DNA of 64,000 nt, taken from positions 1 to 64,000 of the forward strand of contig CAJWWP010000005.1 of NCBI GenBank assembly GCA_913048525.1, read 5' to 3'. Within the stretch, counting starts at the first letter, position 1. Each line of letters starts with the position of its first letter. The notes beneath the pieces are model-generated. The model did not search any database and was not told where the DNA came from. It worked only from the letters and a program-made list of their open reading frames with translations. The position numbers and the translations under genes were made by a program. Source of the stretch: GCA-002712965 sp913048525 (GTDB lineage: Bacteria; Chloroflexota; Dehalococcoidia; Lucifugimonadales; UBA826). Shown one piece after another: positions 35,251-46,200 of this stretch.

Positions 35251-38200
35251 ATGAATCATAAGCAATATGTAGAGTTACATTCTCATAGCTTTTACTCTTT
35301 CGGGGAGGGAGCATCTCATGTTCATGAACTTCTTGACCGCGCGGTAGAACTAGAATACCCGGCTATAGGATTAACTGACTACAATATGTGTGGAGCATTG
35401 GAGTTTGCACGTCAAGCAAAAAGCCTGGGAGTCCACTCATTGACGGGGGGAGAATTAGTCCTGTTAGATGGGTCACATGTTGTTCTTTTGGCTAAGAACC
35501 GCAAGGGCTATTCAAACATATCTCAGTTGTTCACACTCGCAAACATGTCTGATCGTCGTAATCCTCGACTAGACCCTAGCTACATTCCATCACACTCTGA
35601 TGGAGTGGTTCTACTTACAGGAGCTACTCAAGGAACACTATCGCGTCTTGTTTCTGAGGGCAGGATTGAAGACGCAGAGAATAAGCTCCATCAGTATTTA
35701 GATTGGTTTGGTTCTGGATCTGTTTATGTTGAACTAAATCGGAATTTTGTCCATGGTGATAAAGCTCGAACCCGTGCTTTGAATGACCTTGCGAGTAGAG
35801 CGCACGTACCTGTTGTTGCCACTAACAACGTTCATTATCATGTTCCAGAACGTCATCGTTTACAAAATTTGCTCGTCGCAATGCGTCGCAACACTACCAT
35901 TGATCAGGTTATACCCCATATAAAGCCCAACAGTGAGTTTTATATGAAGTCTGCCAGGCAGATGTCAGGATTGTTCGGATCCATTCCAGATGCACTTAGT
36001 AATACCTTGAAAGTGGCTGATATCTGCGATTTTGATCTCTCATCAGATTTGGGATATGCCCTTCCTAATCCAGATGTGCCAGATGGATATACACCTTTGA
36101 CATATTTGAAGAGACTTTGCCATGAGGCAGCTATAAGGAGATATGGGTTTATAGGCGAAGTAGTGGAATCTAGATTGGCTGAGGAACTTAGACTTATTCA
36201 TAAACATGGACTTGCTGGATTTATGCTTATTTACAGGGAAATAGCTCAGATTGCGCGTGAGATTATGATTGAAATAGGTCGAGCTAATCCAGAAGATCCT
36301 TTGGAGTGGAGGCCACCGGGGAGAGGAAGAGGTTCGTCGGTCGCTATGCTCACGGGTTACCTTATTGGAATATCTCACATAGATCCGCTCATGTATAACC
36401 TGACTCTAGAGAGATTTTTACCAGATAACTTACGTGTTATACCAGACATAGATCTTGATTTCCCTCGTTTTCTGAGAGAGAAGCTTATGATTCGTGTGCA
36501 GGAGCATTTCGGATCTGATTTTGCTGTACTCACAGGGATGATAACTACTTATAGGGCGAAAGGGGCTATTACTGATATCGGAAAGGCGCTTGGGATTCCA
36601 AAAGAGGATTTGAGTCGCCTGTCAAAGCAAATTCATAGTCATGAAGCATCTCATCTTCGCGATGAGATGCTTTTAAGTAATGATTTTAGACATAGAGTGG
36701 ATCATCCACTCTGGAGGGATCTTATCTACTTAGCTCCTCAACTTCAGGGGGCACCAAAAAGATTAGGTCAACATGTTGGGGGAATGATTTTAAGCTCAAC
36801 CCCAGTGTCCCGCATGGTTCCATCACGCCAGGGTGCCATTGAGGGTCGATATATCATTGATTGGGATAAGGATAGTGTTGCGGATGCTGGGTTTGCCAAG
36901 ATAGACATACTATCTCTTCCTGTATTAGATCAGTTAGAAGAAGCCATTTCACTTATTGAGCGTAAAACGGGGAATCGCATCGATTTGAGTCGAATTGATC
37001 ATGAAGATTCGGATGTGTATGACATGATCAACCGTGGTGAGTCACGTGGCGTTTTTCTTCTCCAGTCGCCAGCACAACTCAAGATGGGACAACGTCTTAT
37101 GTCTCGGAACCTTCAGGATTTAGCGTATCAAGTTGCTCTAATTCGTCCCGGTGTCGGACTACAGGGAAGTGCAGTATCAGATTTCATTGAACGATATCGT
37201 CATGGAATGTCATGGACATATGATCATCCGCTGGAGGAACGTGCTCTCAAACGAGGTTATGGAATTATAGTATGGCAGGAGCAGGTGGTGCAGTTGATAT
37301 CTGATATATCAGGTCTTAGTCAGGCTGACGCAGATGAGATGCGCAGAGCGTTTACCCGCCGCAACAACGAATACGCTATTAAGTCTTACTGGCAGCGGTT
37401 TCGCGACGGAGCTCTAAGTAGAGGTGTAGATCAGAATATTGCGCTGAAGATATTTGAAAAGATTAATGGTCACTACATGTTTCCGGAATCACATTCTCAT
37501 GCATTTGCTGTCTCAGCTTACCAAGCAGCATGGATGAAATACCACCACACTCTAGAGTTTTTTGTGGCTCTCATGAACAATCAGCCCATGGGGTTTTACC
37601 CTATAGAAGCTATAAAACAGGATGCTCGAAGATTTGGTGTCTCTTTTCTAAATCCATGTGTTAATTTCAGTGATTCAAAGTGTTCCTGTCATAAAAATGC
37701 GCTTCTCTTAGGCCTTGAGTTTGTTAGAGGTGTTGGTATGAGATATGCGAGGGAGATAATTAAAGAACGCGTTAAGAATGGACTATTTTCGTCCGTGGGA
37801 GATTTTGTGCGTAGAGTGTCAGTAGATTCAAGTGTTGTTGAATCACTCATATATGCAGGGGCGTTCGACTTGATACCTGGTATATCACGTAACCGCAAGA
37901 GATTTCTTTGGGAAGCGGGAGTTTATCCAACTCCTTCTGGAGAAAACAGGCCTTTGCCGCTTTTAATGGATGACAGCGTTCCTGAACTGATCGACTTCAG
38001 CCCATATGAGAAAATGTTAGGTGAATATAAATACATGGATATTTATCCTAGTGGGCACATTATGGAATTTATTCGTCATCAGTTGCCTCCGAATACCAGG
38101 CGAGCAATAGATGTTTATTCACTCTCTGCTGGTCAAGAAATTACGGTTGCAGGTTGGGCTATCGCGCGCCAACATCCTAGTGGTAACAAAGGAACTGTGT

Positions 38201-38406
38201 TTGTCACTATTGAAGATGAAACAGGGGACATGCAACTAATAGTATGGCGTGACGTATTTGATCAATATAAACACTTGTTAAAAGAACCTTTGTTGCTCGC
38301 TACTGGAGTTATATCCAACTGGGACGGAACCACAAATATTGTGGTATCTACATTGAAGGTGATAACCGCGAAAGCAGAGTTACCAGCAGGCCATGATTGG
38401 CATTAG
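35251..38406 (+). CDS. dnaE2: Error-prone DNA polymerase DnaE2
   Basis: A C-family polymerase of about 1051 residues for translesion synthesis. It opens with the PHP domain (YVELHSHSFYSFGEGAS). The catalytic triad lies in PDIDLDFP, and the active-site region continues through YRAKGAITDIGKALG and the SHSHAFAVSAYQ segment. A C-terminal HhH and an OB fold (ITVAGWAIARQ, VTIEDETGDMQLIVW) complete it. The size and missing tau-binding tail fit DnaE2, not replicative DnaE1. The ATG at 35251 is 13 bases after the imuB stop; an in-frame start at 35200 would overlap imuB. Expression should be SOS-induced through the shared promoter. Confidence 0.92.
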   Translation: MNHKQYVELHSHSFYSFGEGASHVHELLDRAVELEYPAIGLTDYNMCGALEFARQAKSLGVHSLTGGELVLLDGSHVVLLAKNRKGYSNISQLFTLANMSDRRNPRLDPSYIPSHSDGVVLLTGATQGTLSRLVSEGRIEDAENKLHQYLDWFGSGSVYVELNRNFVHGDKARTRALNDLASRAHVPVVATNNVHYHVPERHRLQNLLVAMRRNTTIDQVIPHIKPNSEFYMKSARQMSGLFGSIPDALSNTLKVADICDFDLSSDLGYALPNPDVPDGYTPLTYLKRLCHEAAIRRYGFIGEVVESRLAEELRLIHKHGLAGFMLIYREIAQIAREIMIEIGRANPEDPLEWRPPGRGRGSSVAMLTGYLIGISHIDPLMYNLTLERFLPDNLRVIPDIDLDFPRFLREKLMIRVQEHFGSDFAVLTGMITTYRAKGAITDIGKALGIPKEDLSRLSKQIHSHEASHLRDEMLLSNDFRHRVDHPLWRDLIYLAPQLQGAPKRLGQHVGGMILSSTPVSRMVPSRQGAIEGRYIIDWDKDSVADAGFAKIDILSLPVLDQLEEAISLIERKTGNRIDLSRIDHEDSDVYDMINRGESRGVFLLQSPAQLKMGQRLMSRNLQDLAYQVALIRPGVGLQGSAVSDFIERYRHGMSWTYDHPLEERALKRGYGIIVWQEQVVQLISDISGLSQADADEMRRAFTRRNNEYAIKSYWQRFRDGALSRGVDQNIALKIFEKINGHYMFPESHSHAFAVSAYQAAWMKYHHTLEFFVALMNNQPMGFYPIEAIKQDARRFGVSFLNPCVNFSDSKCSCHKNALLLGLEFVRGVGMRYAREIIKERVKNGLFSSVGDFVRRVSVDSSVVESLIYAGAFDLIPGISRNRKRFLWEAGVYPTPSGENRPLPLLMDDSVPELIDFSPYEKMLGEYKYMDIYPSGHIMEFIRHQLPPNTRRAIDVYSLSAGQEITVAGWAIARQHPSGNKGTVFVTIEDETGDMQLIVWRDVFDQYKHLLKEPLLLATGVISNWDGTTNIVVSTLKVITAKAELPAGHDWH

Positions 38407-38485
38407 TTCTTTATCCGATGGACTGTGCTTAAAGATAGTGCGTGTCTATTATTCCATTGGCTTAGATTCAAGAACTATGAAATGG

Positions 38486-39109
38486 TCATCCAGTAGCCAG
38501 TAATTCCCTAACTATGTTTCGCTCAAGTTCGAGGCCCAGCATTGTCGTGAGTTCTGTTCGCCCATGATCTCCAACTGTTACCACAAATGAAACACCTAAA
38601 ACTCTACCTATCCGGAAATCTATAACCGTTGTAGAAAGTATGCCGTCGACCCCGTCTTGAACGGCGCGTATTCCGACTGCCCTGTCATAAAAATCTTCAA
38701 TTTCAAGCTCTTCAACAGCTACTAATTTCTGGTCTTCACCTACTTCTCGTCCGACGTTATCTTTAAACTGCTTAACGAAAACATTCGTCATCCATGACGC
38801 GGCTGAATCTTCATTCTCAAACAAATGAATGACTGTTGCCGCGACAATATTTTGGCCATCTTCCCTTTTGGGAATCGCAGAAGGGGATGCAAATTCCCGG
38901 AGATACCCAGTCATACGACCTGCCGCATTGTAATTATCTTCAGTATTCCCGGGAAATCCATGAGAGGCCATCAACTTGTTATCTAAGACACTTTCCCTGA
39001 ATGGCGAGAACCCCGCCAACTCTTCTGGTAAATTCTTCAAGTCAAGCGCCATGTTTTCAAGCGATTGGTCTGTGATGCTATATGTGGCTTGGGCTATGGA
39101 ATTAGTCAT
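38486..39109 (-). CDS. Hypothetical protein, unrecognised
   Basis: A 207-residue soluble protein of no family I recognise. It begins MTNSIAQATYSITDQSLENM without a signal peptide, has an acidic, helix-prone middle (LFENEDSAASWMTNVFVKQFKDN) and beta-type strands near the end (STTVIDFRIGRVLGVSFVVTVGD). A weak AGAGAGA precedes the ATG. It is the only minus-strand gene between the SOS operon and the ABC permeases. A duplicated alpha+beta fold is possible but not shown. Confidence 0.6.
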   Translation of the reverse strand: MTNSIAQATYSITDQSLENMALDLKNLPEELAGFSPFRESVLDNKLMASHGFPGNTEDNYNAAGRMTGYLREFASPSAIPKREDGQNIVAATVIHLFENEDSAASWMTNVFVKQFKDNVGREVGEDQKLVAVEELEIEDFYDRAVGIRAVQDGVDGILSTTVIDFRIGRVLGVSFVVTVGDHGRTELTTMLGLELERNIVRELLATG

Positions 39110-39428
39110 TACTATCTCTCTGCTTCGTGCCCATCATCAAATATATTTTGGTAAGTATAAACTACCATTGTGTGGAAAGTTATCTTCATTGGCGAAAACT
39201 ACCCTGCAAGTTAAGCTCAAAAGTTACTGATATTCTTGCACTTGGTAATACCCAATTGAATGGCACTGTCTTTCTTACAATTGACCACTTGTTACCGATG
39301 GAACTTATGATGGAATTAAACCTGTTACGCAAATGCCTCTATATTTGACGAATTTTCTTCTTCCCCAAAACCTTCCGAATAGGGAGATATAAATTCCAAA
39401 TACTATTTGGTTTCATATAGGGTTGATA
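39110..39428. promoter_or_regulatory. Intergenic region upstream of permease genes, with a palindrome
   Basis: This 319-base AT-rich spacer separates two divergent genes. Near the permease side, TATAAA (39388-39393) is followed by the palindrome CCAAAT-ACT-ATTTGG (39396-39410), then AGGG about 8 bases before the ATG at 39429. The layout suggests a promoter with an overlapping operator, but no convincing -35 is seen. The rest contains no gene that I can support. Confidence 0.35.
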
Positions 39429-42400
39429 ATGACGATGTACCAGAAATTTCTATCCGGGTTTTGGTTAGCAACTAAGAGACTCCGAAATCATATGAGGCTC
39501 GCCCTATTGGTGTTTGTAGGGATACTTGCTTCTATCACTATGGTGTCTGGCGCTCCGGTCTATATAAGTTCCCTTGAAAAGCAAGGCGTTCGTGGTGCTA
39601 TTGATGCGTCTGTCGCACGAGAATCTTCCCATTATATAAATTTGAATGTTAGTGCTCGGTTTATCCCGTTAAATGAAGAGAGAATTCCTCGGTCGGATGA
39701 GGCGGTGTCATCTACTCTTGATCCAATATTTGGAACCTTGATTACAAGGAAAATAAGACATATAAAATCTTCCTTTTTTATCTTTTCCCTGGATCGCTCA
39801 AGAGAAGAATTGAGTATAAATGAAGGCGGGCTAAGCCATAACGCGAATTCACCTAAAACATATGTGGAAGGATACTTTCAAAACTTATCTGACATTAATT
39901 CTCATGTAACTTACGTGTCAGGTAGATCTCCCGAGAAGGAAATATCCAAATTCAGTGACGCTACCATGATTGAAGTGTCTATCTCTAACGAATTGGCTGA
40001 AAGATTCGATATCACACTGGGAGATGTCATAGTTTCAACACCCTCGATAGATCATGTGACTAAACTTTGCGTTGATTACCAGCAAGGAATGGAAAGAAAA
40101 TTTTGTAAAAATTTGATGAGTACGGCCAAGGTTGTTGGATTCTTTGCACCAAAAGTGAGAAACGATCAGTTTTGGCAGGGAGATAGCAATCAATTTCTTC
40201 ACCCATACCCTGATGAGGCCGAAAACATAACTCCCCCAGTACCTTACCTAGCTATGTTTGTCCATGAGGAATCTCTTATAAGGGGTATTGGAAGAGCCTA
40301 TTCGGGTTCCGTTGTAGACATCACCTGGTACAACGAAGTTGATGAAGACTTGGTACGAGAATGGTCAAAAGAGGATCTTAAATTTGGGTTGGATACAATT
40401 TCTAGAGATATCCATAAAGCCCTACCTGGTGCTGAATTAAGGTCCGGTCTTCAGCTAATACTCAAAGATTTTCAAAGAGTAAGTTTTGTTAACAGTGTCC
40501 CACTATTGCTACTAATGGCTGTTGTTGCAATAGGTCTGCTGTACTTTTCATGTATTTTGATTACATATATGTCATCCAATATGCACTCAGAAATAGAATT
40601 GCTAACAAGTCGAGGATTATCTGCTTCAGGGCTTTTAGGCCAATTTATTTTTGAAGGATTTTTGATCGTAGGGTTGGCTGCGTTGATTGCGCCATTTCTA
40701 GCGATCGGTCTGGTAACCCTAGTAGGCCTCCTACCCTACTTCGAAAATATAACAGACGGATCTCTATTGGCGGTTCAGATATCGATAATTCCGTTTCTAG
40801 TGTCAGCCATTTCTGGAATTGTGTGTCTGATGATATTTATCACCCCGGGTTTGTTGAGTTTAAGAACAAATCAGATTAACGGGAAAATCGCAATTTCTCG
40901 TCCACCTTCTGTTCCTTTTATACAGAGGTATTACCTTGACCTTATATTTCTGATTGCAGTCGGAGCCATTTTTTGGGAATTGAAAGTAAGAGGTCAAATT
41001 TCAACTGGGGGTATTTTTGACCAGGATGGGGTTAATGAAGTGCTTCTAATATCACCAATGCTATATCTCATCGCCGTTGCCTTGTTTTTTCTGCGGGCTT
41101 TCCCGCTAATCGTAAAGTTCTGTTCGGGAGAATCAGACGGGCTTGTGAAGTTGGTTGGTTGGTTATCTTTAGTTGGGTTCATCTGGTTCCTAATCATAGA
41201 TAATCCTAGCTACTCAAGTAATGAATGGTCGTATATCGCAATAGGATGGGGCTGTTTTTCTCTTGGCCTATTTGTTTACAGCAAGGTTTCTAGTGCCCGA
41301 TACATCGTATTCTCGATGTTTGTAATGATTGCCTCGGTTATAGGAATGTGGTTTTCCACATACTATATCCCTTCAGCAGGTGTTGATTTTTCATTTTGGG
41401 TGTTGGTGTCGATTCCCTTTTTATTAGGGCTTTTCCAATTACTTAGATATATATCCCCATTTAGTCCAGTTTGGCTGTCTCTTACTCTTTGGAAAATGTC
41501 GCGTAATCCACTTCAATATAGTGGGCTAATTTTATTGCTTGTTATAGCCACTGGAATAGCAGTATTTTCGACTACTTTGGGCGAGACATTGGAGCGTAGT
41601 CACGAAGATAGAGTCAGATATTCCATTGGTGATGATGCGCGGGTAGTTTCAACTGTCGGAAACTCCTTTTTCGGTATCGACTCCGTTAGCCAGATGAATA
41701 ATCGGTATTCAAAGTTAGAAGGTGTAGAGAGTGTTTCATCTGCTGCCAGACGTGTTGGCATAGTGGGTAGTGGTGATGGCCCTTTGACGTTTGATATTTT
41801 AGCCATTGAATCAGATGAATTTATTCCATGGAGCAGGAAAGATTTTTCCAGTATCCCTATGTCCGAAAATGTTCGTCGATTGGCCCCTAATCAAGATGGG
41901 GCGTCCTTAGTTATTCCGGAAGGTTCTACAGATATTGGCATCAAATTTAAGCCAATGGCCCACTATCCTCTTATGTCTCTTTGGTTGCAGGTTATCGATG
42001 ACTCCGGTTGGGGTACAACCATTACATTTGATCGAACCGGATTGCCTCGATGGTCAGATAGAACTGTAGCGTTAGACAAATACCGATTTCAGTATCCGGT
42101 GAAGATTGTTTCTGTTCAGGTAAGTGAACCTGGACTCGGAGACACAGGTACTCCCGGGACGATATTCATCGACGATATTTATGTTGTTAATGAGGGAAAT
42201 AAGGTTGTAATCGAAAGCTTTGAAAATAATCCTCCATGGTCAGTAATACCTACTTCATCTGTCAGTTCAGATAGATTAGATTTCTCTCTGGATGCAGCGG
42301 CGTCAGGTAAATTTGGAGCAGTGTTTCAGTTTGGGAAAGAGCGGAATGCCGGAGTACGGGGCATATTTCGGTCTCAATATGGAAATTCAATCCCAGCAAT

Positions 42401-43214
42401 TGCTAGCGAATCTTTCAGTCAGAAAACGGGTCTCAATATAGGTGGAACCACCTTGGTTCGAGTTGCAGGCCTTCTGGTTTCCGTTGAGATTGTCGGTGAG
42501 GTTTCTTATTTTCCTACTCTTGATCCCCAGCGGGGTGGGTTTTTAGTTATGGACTTAACTTATCTTCTTTACCATCTTGGCGTTATAGATACGCATATAA
42601 ATGAAATACCCAACGAAACCTATTTGGGGCTTGTTTCCTCAGCTGATTCTTTTGATAAGTCTCGAAATGCAGGTCTTTCAGAAAGGAGATCTGTAGTCAA
42701 AGATTTAATTGCTGTTACAGGATTTGGGCGAGAATTGATGGAGACTACGATGGTGCTAGATACTGTCCGAAATAATCCATTGATTGTAGCTGGATGGAAG
42801 GCTTTGACCTTAGTTGCTGTGGTGATTGCTTTTTTCATCGCTTCAGCTGGATACCTTGTATATGTCGGGTTAACTGCTAAGGGGCTTCGGAATGAGATAG
42901 CATCTCTTCGCGCAATCGGGTTATCTCGTAACCAGACCATTTGGACCGTAACTCTAGGACATGCGTTGATAGTGTTATTAGGACTGGTTCTCGGTAGCTG
43001 GACCGGGATACAGATGACCAAACTTATGCTGGGTGCTGTAGCTGTTTCAGAGGAAGGAGAAGTTATTATACCTCCTCCAATTTTCGTAGTGGATTGGATG
43101 CTTCTAACGGCATATTTGGCATTGTTCGTCTTAGTTTTTTCCTCTTGTTTGTTGTTGCTATCAAGACATTTGATCAAAGTTAATTTATCCGCAATCGCTA
43201 GAACTGAGAATTGA
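39429..43214 (+). CDS. Giant FtsX-type ABC transporter permease with extracytoplasmic jelly-roll-like insert
   Basis: A 1261-residue permease of the MacB/FtsX (ABC3) class. One N-terminal helix (about 25-45) is followed by an extracytoplasmic domain to about 355, a three-helix FtsX core (VNSVPLLLLMAVVAIG onward), extra helices, then a second helix-large domain-FtsX unit ending near 1260 with ASLRAIGLSRNQTIW. Around 830-930 the second outer domain has a beta-sandwich look with GTIFIDDIYVVN, as in carbohydrate-binding-like jelly rolls. AGGG precedes the ATG. The next gene encodes a paralogue 7 bases on. No ATPase gene is in the window, so the partner is elsewhere or unknown. Confidence 0.82.
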   Translation: MTMYQKFLSGFWLATKRLRNHMRLALLVFVGILASITMVSGAPVYISSLEKQGVRGAIDASVARESSHYINLNVSARFIPLNEERIPRSDEAVSSTLDPIFGTLITRKIRHIKSSFFIFSLDRSREELSINEGGLSHNANSPKTYVEGYFQNLSDINSHVTYVSGRSPEKEISKFSDATMIEVSISNELAERFDITLGDVIVSTPSIDHVTKLCVDYQQGMERKFCKNLMSTAKVVGFFAPKVRNDQFWQGDSNQFLHPYPDEAENITPPVPYLAMFVHEESLIRGIGRAYSGSVVDITWYNEVDEDLVREWSKEDLKFGLDTISRDIHKALPGAELRSGLQLILKDFQRVSFVNSVPLLLLMAVVAIGLLYFSCILITYMSSNMHSEIELLTSRGLSASGLLGQFIFEGFLIVGLAALIAPFLAIGLVTLVGLLPYFENITDGSLLAVQISIIPFLVSAISGIVCLMIFITPGLLSLRTNQINGKIAISRPPSVPFIQRYYLDLIFLIAVGAIFWELKVRGQISTGGIFDQDGVNEVLLISPMLYLIAVALFFLRAFPLIVKFCSGESDGLVKLVGWLSLVGFIWFLIIDNPSYSSNEWSYIAIGWGCFSLGLFVYSKVSSARYIVFSMFVMIASVIGMWFSTYYIPSAGVDFSFWVLVSIPFLLGLFQLLRYISPFSPVWLSLTLWKMSRNPLQYSGLILLLVIATGIAVFSTTLGETLERSHEDRVRYSIGDDARVVSTVGNSFFGIDSVSQMNNRYSKLEGVESVSSAARRVGIVGSGDGPLTFDILAIESDEFIPWSRKDFSSIPMSENVRRLAPNQDGASLVIPEGSTDIGIKFKPMAHYPLMSLWLQVIDDSGWGTTITFDRTGLPRWSDRTVALDKYRFQYPVKIVSVQVSEPGLGDTGTPGTIFIDDIYVVNEGNKVVIESFENNPPWSVIPTSSVSSDRLDFSLDAAASGKFGAVFQFGKERNAGVRGIFRSQYGNSIPAIASESFSQKTGLNIGGTTLVRVAGLLVSVEIVGEVSYFPTLDPQRGGFLVMDLTYLLYHLGVIDTHINEIPNETYLGLVSSADSFDKSRNAGLSERRSVVKDLIAVTGFGRELMETTMVLDTVRNNPLIVAGWKALTLVAVVIAFFIASAGYLVYVGLTAKGLRNEIASLRAIGLSRNQTIWTVTLGHALIVLLGLVLGSWTGIQMTKLMLGAVAVSEEGEVIIPPPIFVVDWMLLTAYLALFVLVFSSCLLLLSRHLIKVNLSAIARTEN

Positions 43215-43221
43215 ACTCAAT

Positions 43222-46200
43222 ATGTCCAAATTAACTTATCAGCTTGTCTCTGTTTGGCCGATGATCTTGCGTCGTAGCGCGGCAAAGTGGAAGCTACTTT
43301 CTCCGGTTGTTTTAGGGGTCTTGTTTGCTTCGGTAGTAATGTCAGGGACTGTAGTTTTCTTTGACTCCCTCCGAGAGATTGCTCTAGATAAATCTCTTGA
43401 ACGTGTGTCTGAAAAAGATGTTGATGTTCTACTGCAAGCGAATAGGGGCCCTACGAATATTGATGAATATAGAAAGTTGGCCGATCGAGTAGAGCCCGTT
43501 ATTGAAGAATTTATCTCTCCTTATGCAGTTTCGGTAACTAAAGCTGCTAAGTCAGCAACGTTTTTCCTGTCTAAACCTGGAAGTGAGGAAGAAGCTGGAA
43601 TAGATGCTCGGCGTGCTTTCGTCTCTTATATGCCAAACTTATTAGAGAATGTGGTCATCAATGAAGGTTCAGGAATGCCTGATCCGATTGAGGAGACTGA
43701 CCCTGAGGGCGTTCCAATTTTCAGAGCCATAGTGCCGTCGGACGCAGCCAAAAATCTTAATGTTTCGGTTGGATCTGTTATCTCCGTAATTCCCTATTGG
43801 GAAGACATCGTCCCGTTCATTCGTGTGATGATCGTCGGCACATTTGATCGATCTAATCCGGAAGATCCATATTGGCATGTAGTTGATAGCGTCTTTATGT
43901 CCCCCTATAAAGCTGGGACAGTTTCGGGATCTAATTTTGACACTTTACCGCTTTATGTGTCCGAATCTGATTTTATGGAAACACTGGGACCAACCTTCAC
44001 TGAGATGGTTACTACGTATGCTTGGACGATTGATGTTGAAACGGAGAAATTGAATTCTTCTAATGCTTCAGATGCAAAAAAAAACATATTGTTTGCTCGG
44101 AGTATTCTTGAGTCAGAATTGAGCCGTTTTTCCTTAAAAACAGAACTGGACAAATCCCTTGCTGAATTTGACACCCGTCTTTTGTTCACAAAGCTCCAAA
44201 TGTTCGTAGTCCTCATAATGATTGTTCTAGTGATTCTCTACTATGTCGTTACTTTATCTTCACTTGTAATGGAACAGCATAAATTGGAGATATCCCAACT
44301 TAGCGGTAGAGGGGCAACGCGATCGCAGATACTCTCAGTATTCGCGTTGGAGGGACTAACGATATCAGTACTTACGTCTTTGTTGGCTCCATTAATTGCT
44401 GCTGGCGCTGTGAGTATTCTTGGATACACACCTGCGTTCTCTGATCTTACCGAGGGGGGATTATTACCCGTCAGAATTACGGGCACTTCATATCTCATGA
44501 GTGGTCTGGGCGGGGGGTTAAGTTTTTTTGCTCTCTTGATTCCCGCAATACAGGCATCCAAATTATCTGTTTCAGCAGAGAGATCACTTTCAAACAGACC
44601 TGGAAAGAGGTCAGTTGTCCAAAGGTACTATCTCGATGTTGGCCTCTTATTGATCGGATTATTACTGTTCAAGCAACTTTCTGAACAGGGTTCACTGGCC
44701 GCTCGAGGGCTATTAGGGGATGTTGTAGTTAACCAGATGATGCTTGCGGTGCCCGCAGTGATATTGATAGGTGCTTCAATGGTGGTTCTACGGCTATTTC
44801 CGTTATCAATGGGTCTCATCAGCAGGATTTTTGCTTCAAGGTTACCAGTAGGAATCGTGCTAGCTATATGGAATATGTCACGCAATCCAGTTAATTATGC
44901 CCGATTAGTTCTTTTGCTTATGCTGATGACTGGTCTAGGTATATTTGCTGCCAGCTTTGGAGGGACTTTAGATAGGAGTTTTCAAGATAGAGAACTGTAT
45001 AAAGTAGGGACTGATATTAGAATACCTTCTGTTCGCATCAACTCTGTAGGCCTAAGTAGATCCGTTACGGAAGCCTATCAGATTTCTGATGGCGTTAAGG
45101 TAGTCAGTCCTGCCTTGAGGTCTACTGGGTTAGATTTAACACGCGGGCTTTTGGGAGATTCTTTTTCTGTTCTGGGGATAGAGCCTCAGTCGTTTAGGGA
45201 TATTGCGGTATATCGGCCAGATTATTCAACAACTGATCTATCTGGGCTGATGTCAAAGATACAGCATGATACCCAACCGGAAGGATTGGTAATTCCTGAG
45301 AATGCGCGATCTTTAGGATTACTGGTTAAGTCCAATATATCCTCGGCGACAGTAGCTCTTGCAGCTCGTTTACGTGATGCTAATGGGCGGTTTTTTTCAT
45401 ATGAGCTTGGAACTTTGGATTCTGGTGACTGGAATTTAAAAGAGGTGCAACTATTTGGTGGCCGCAGGCCTTGGAGACAACTCTATCCAGCTAAACCCTT
45501 ATCTCTTATGTCCATAAGTGTGTTGGAAACTAGTTCCACAGGCACTCTCACACCTGGAACGCTTCTCATAGATAGTATCCAATTCAGATCATCCCAATAC
45601 GGGGAAATGCAGACCCTTGAATCTTTCGGGGATATAGAAAGCTGGCATTTATTAAAAAACGTTCCTGATGCGGATAAAGATCGTATGGAATTGTCTATGG
45701 TTAGTAGTAATGGGGATGGGTCACTTCTGTTCGCCTGGGGATCGGGTAACGCAATGGTTGGTAGAGGAATTTATTCAGGAGCATTATCTAAGCCTCTTCC
45801 TGCCCTGGCTTCCCAGTCTTTTCTCGATCAATATGGTCATTCTCTGAAAGACGAAGTTGTTATTTCTGTAGGTGGCCAACGTATAACAGTCTTGCTGGCT
45901 GACAAGTTTGATTATTTCCCGACCCTAAATACGGTAGATGAAGGGTTTCTAGTCATGAGCTTACATCCTCTGCTCACCGCTACTAATTCAGGGGCTTTGC
46001 TAGGTGGAACGAGCATCAATGAAATATGGATTTCAGTCGATGACTCTGTCGATGAGAACGGATGGATGGATATTGTTGAGTCTCTTGAAATAGACGCTCC
46101 CTTTCCCCACGGAGGAATCTTAGATGCTCGTGAGGTTTTAGCTGAATCTTCAGAAGATCCGTTGGTAAGGGCAGGTTGGCGTGCTCTTTTGATGATCGCC

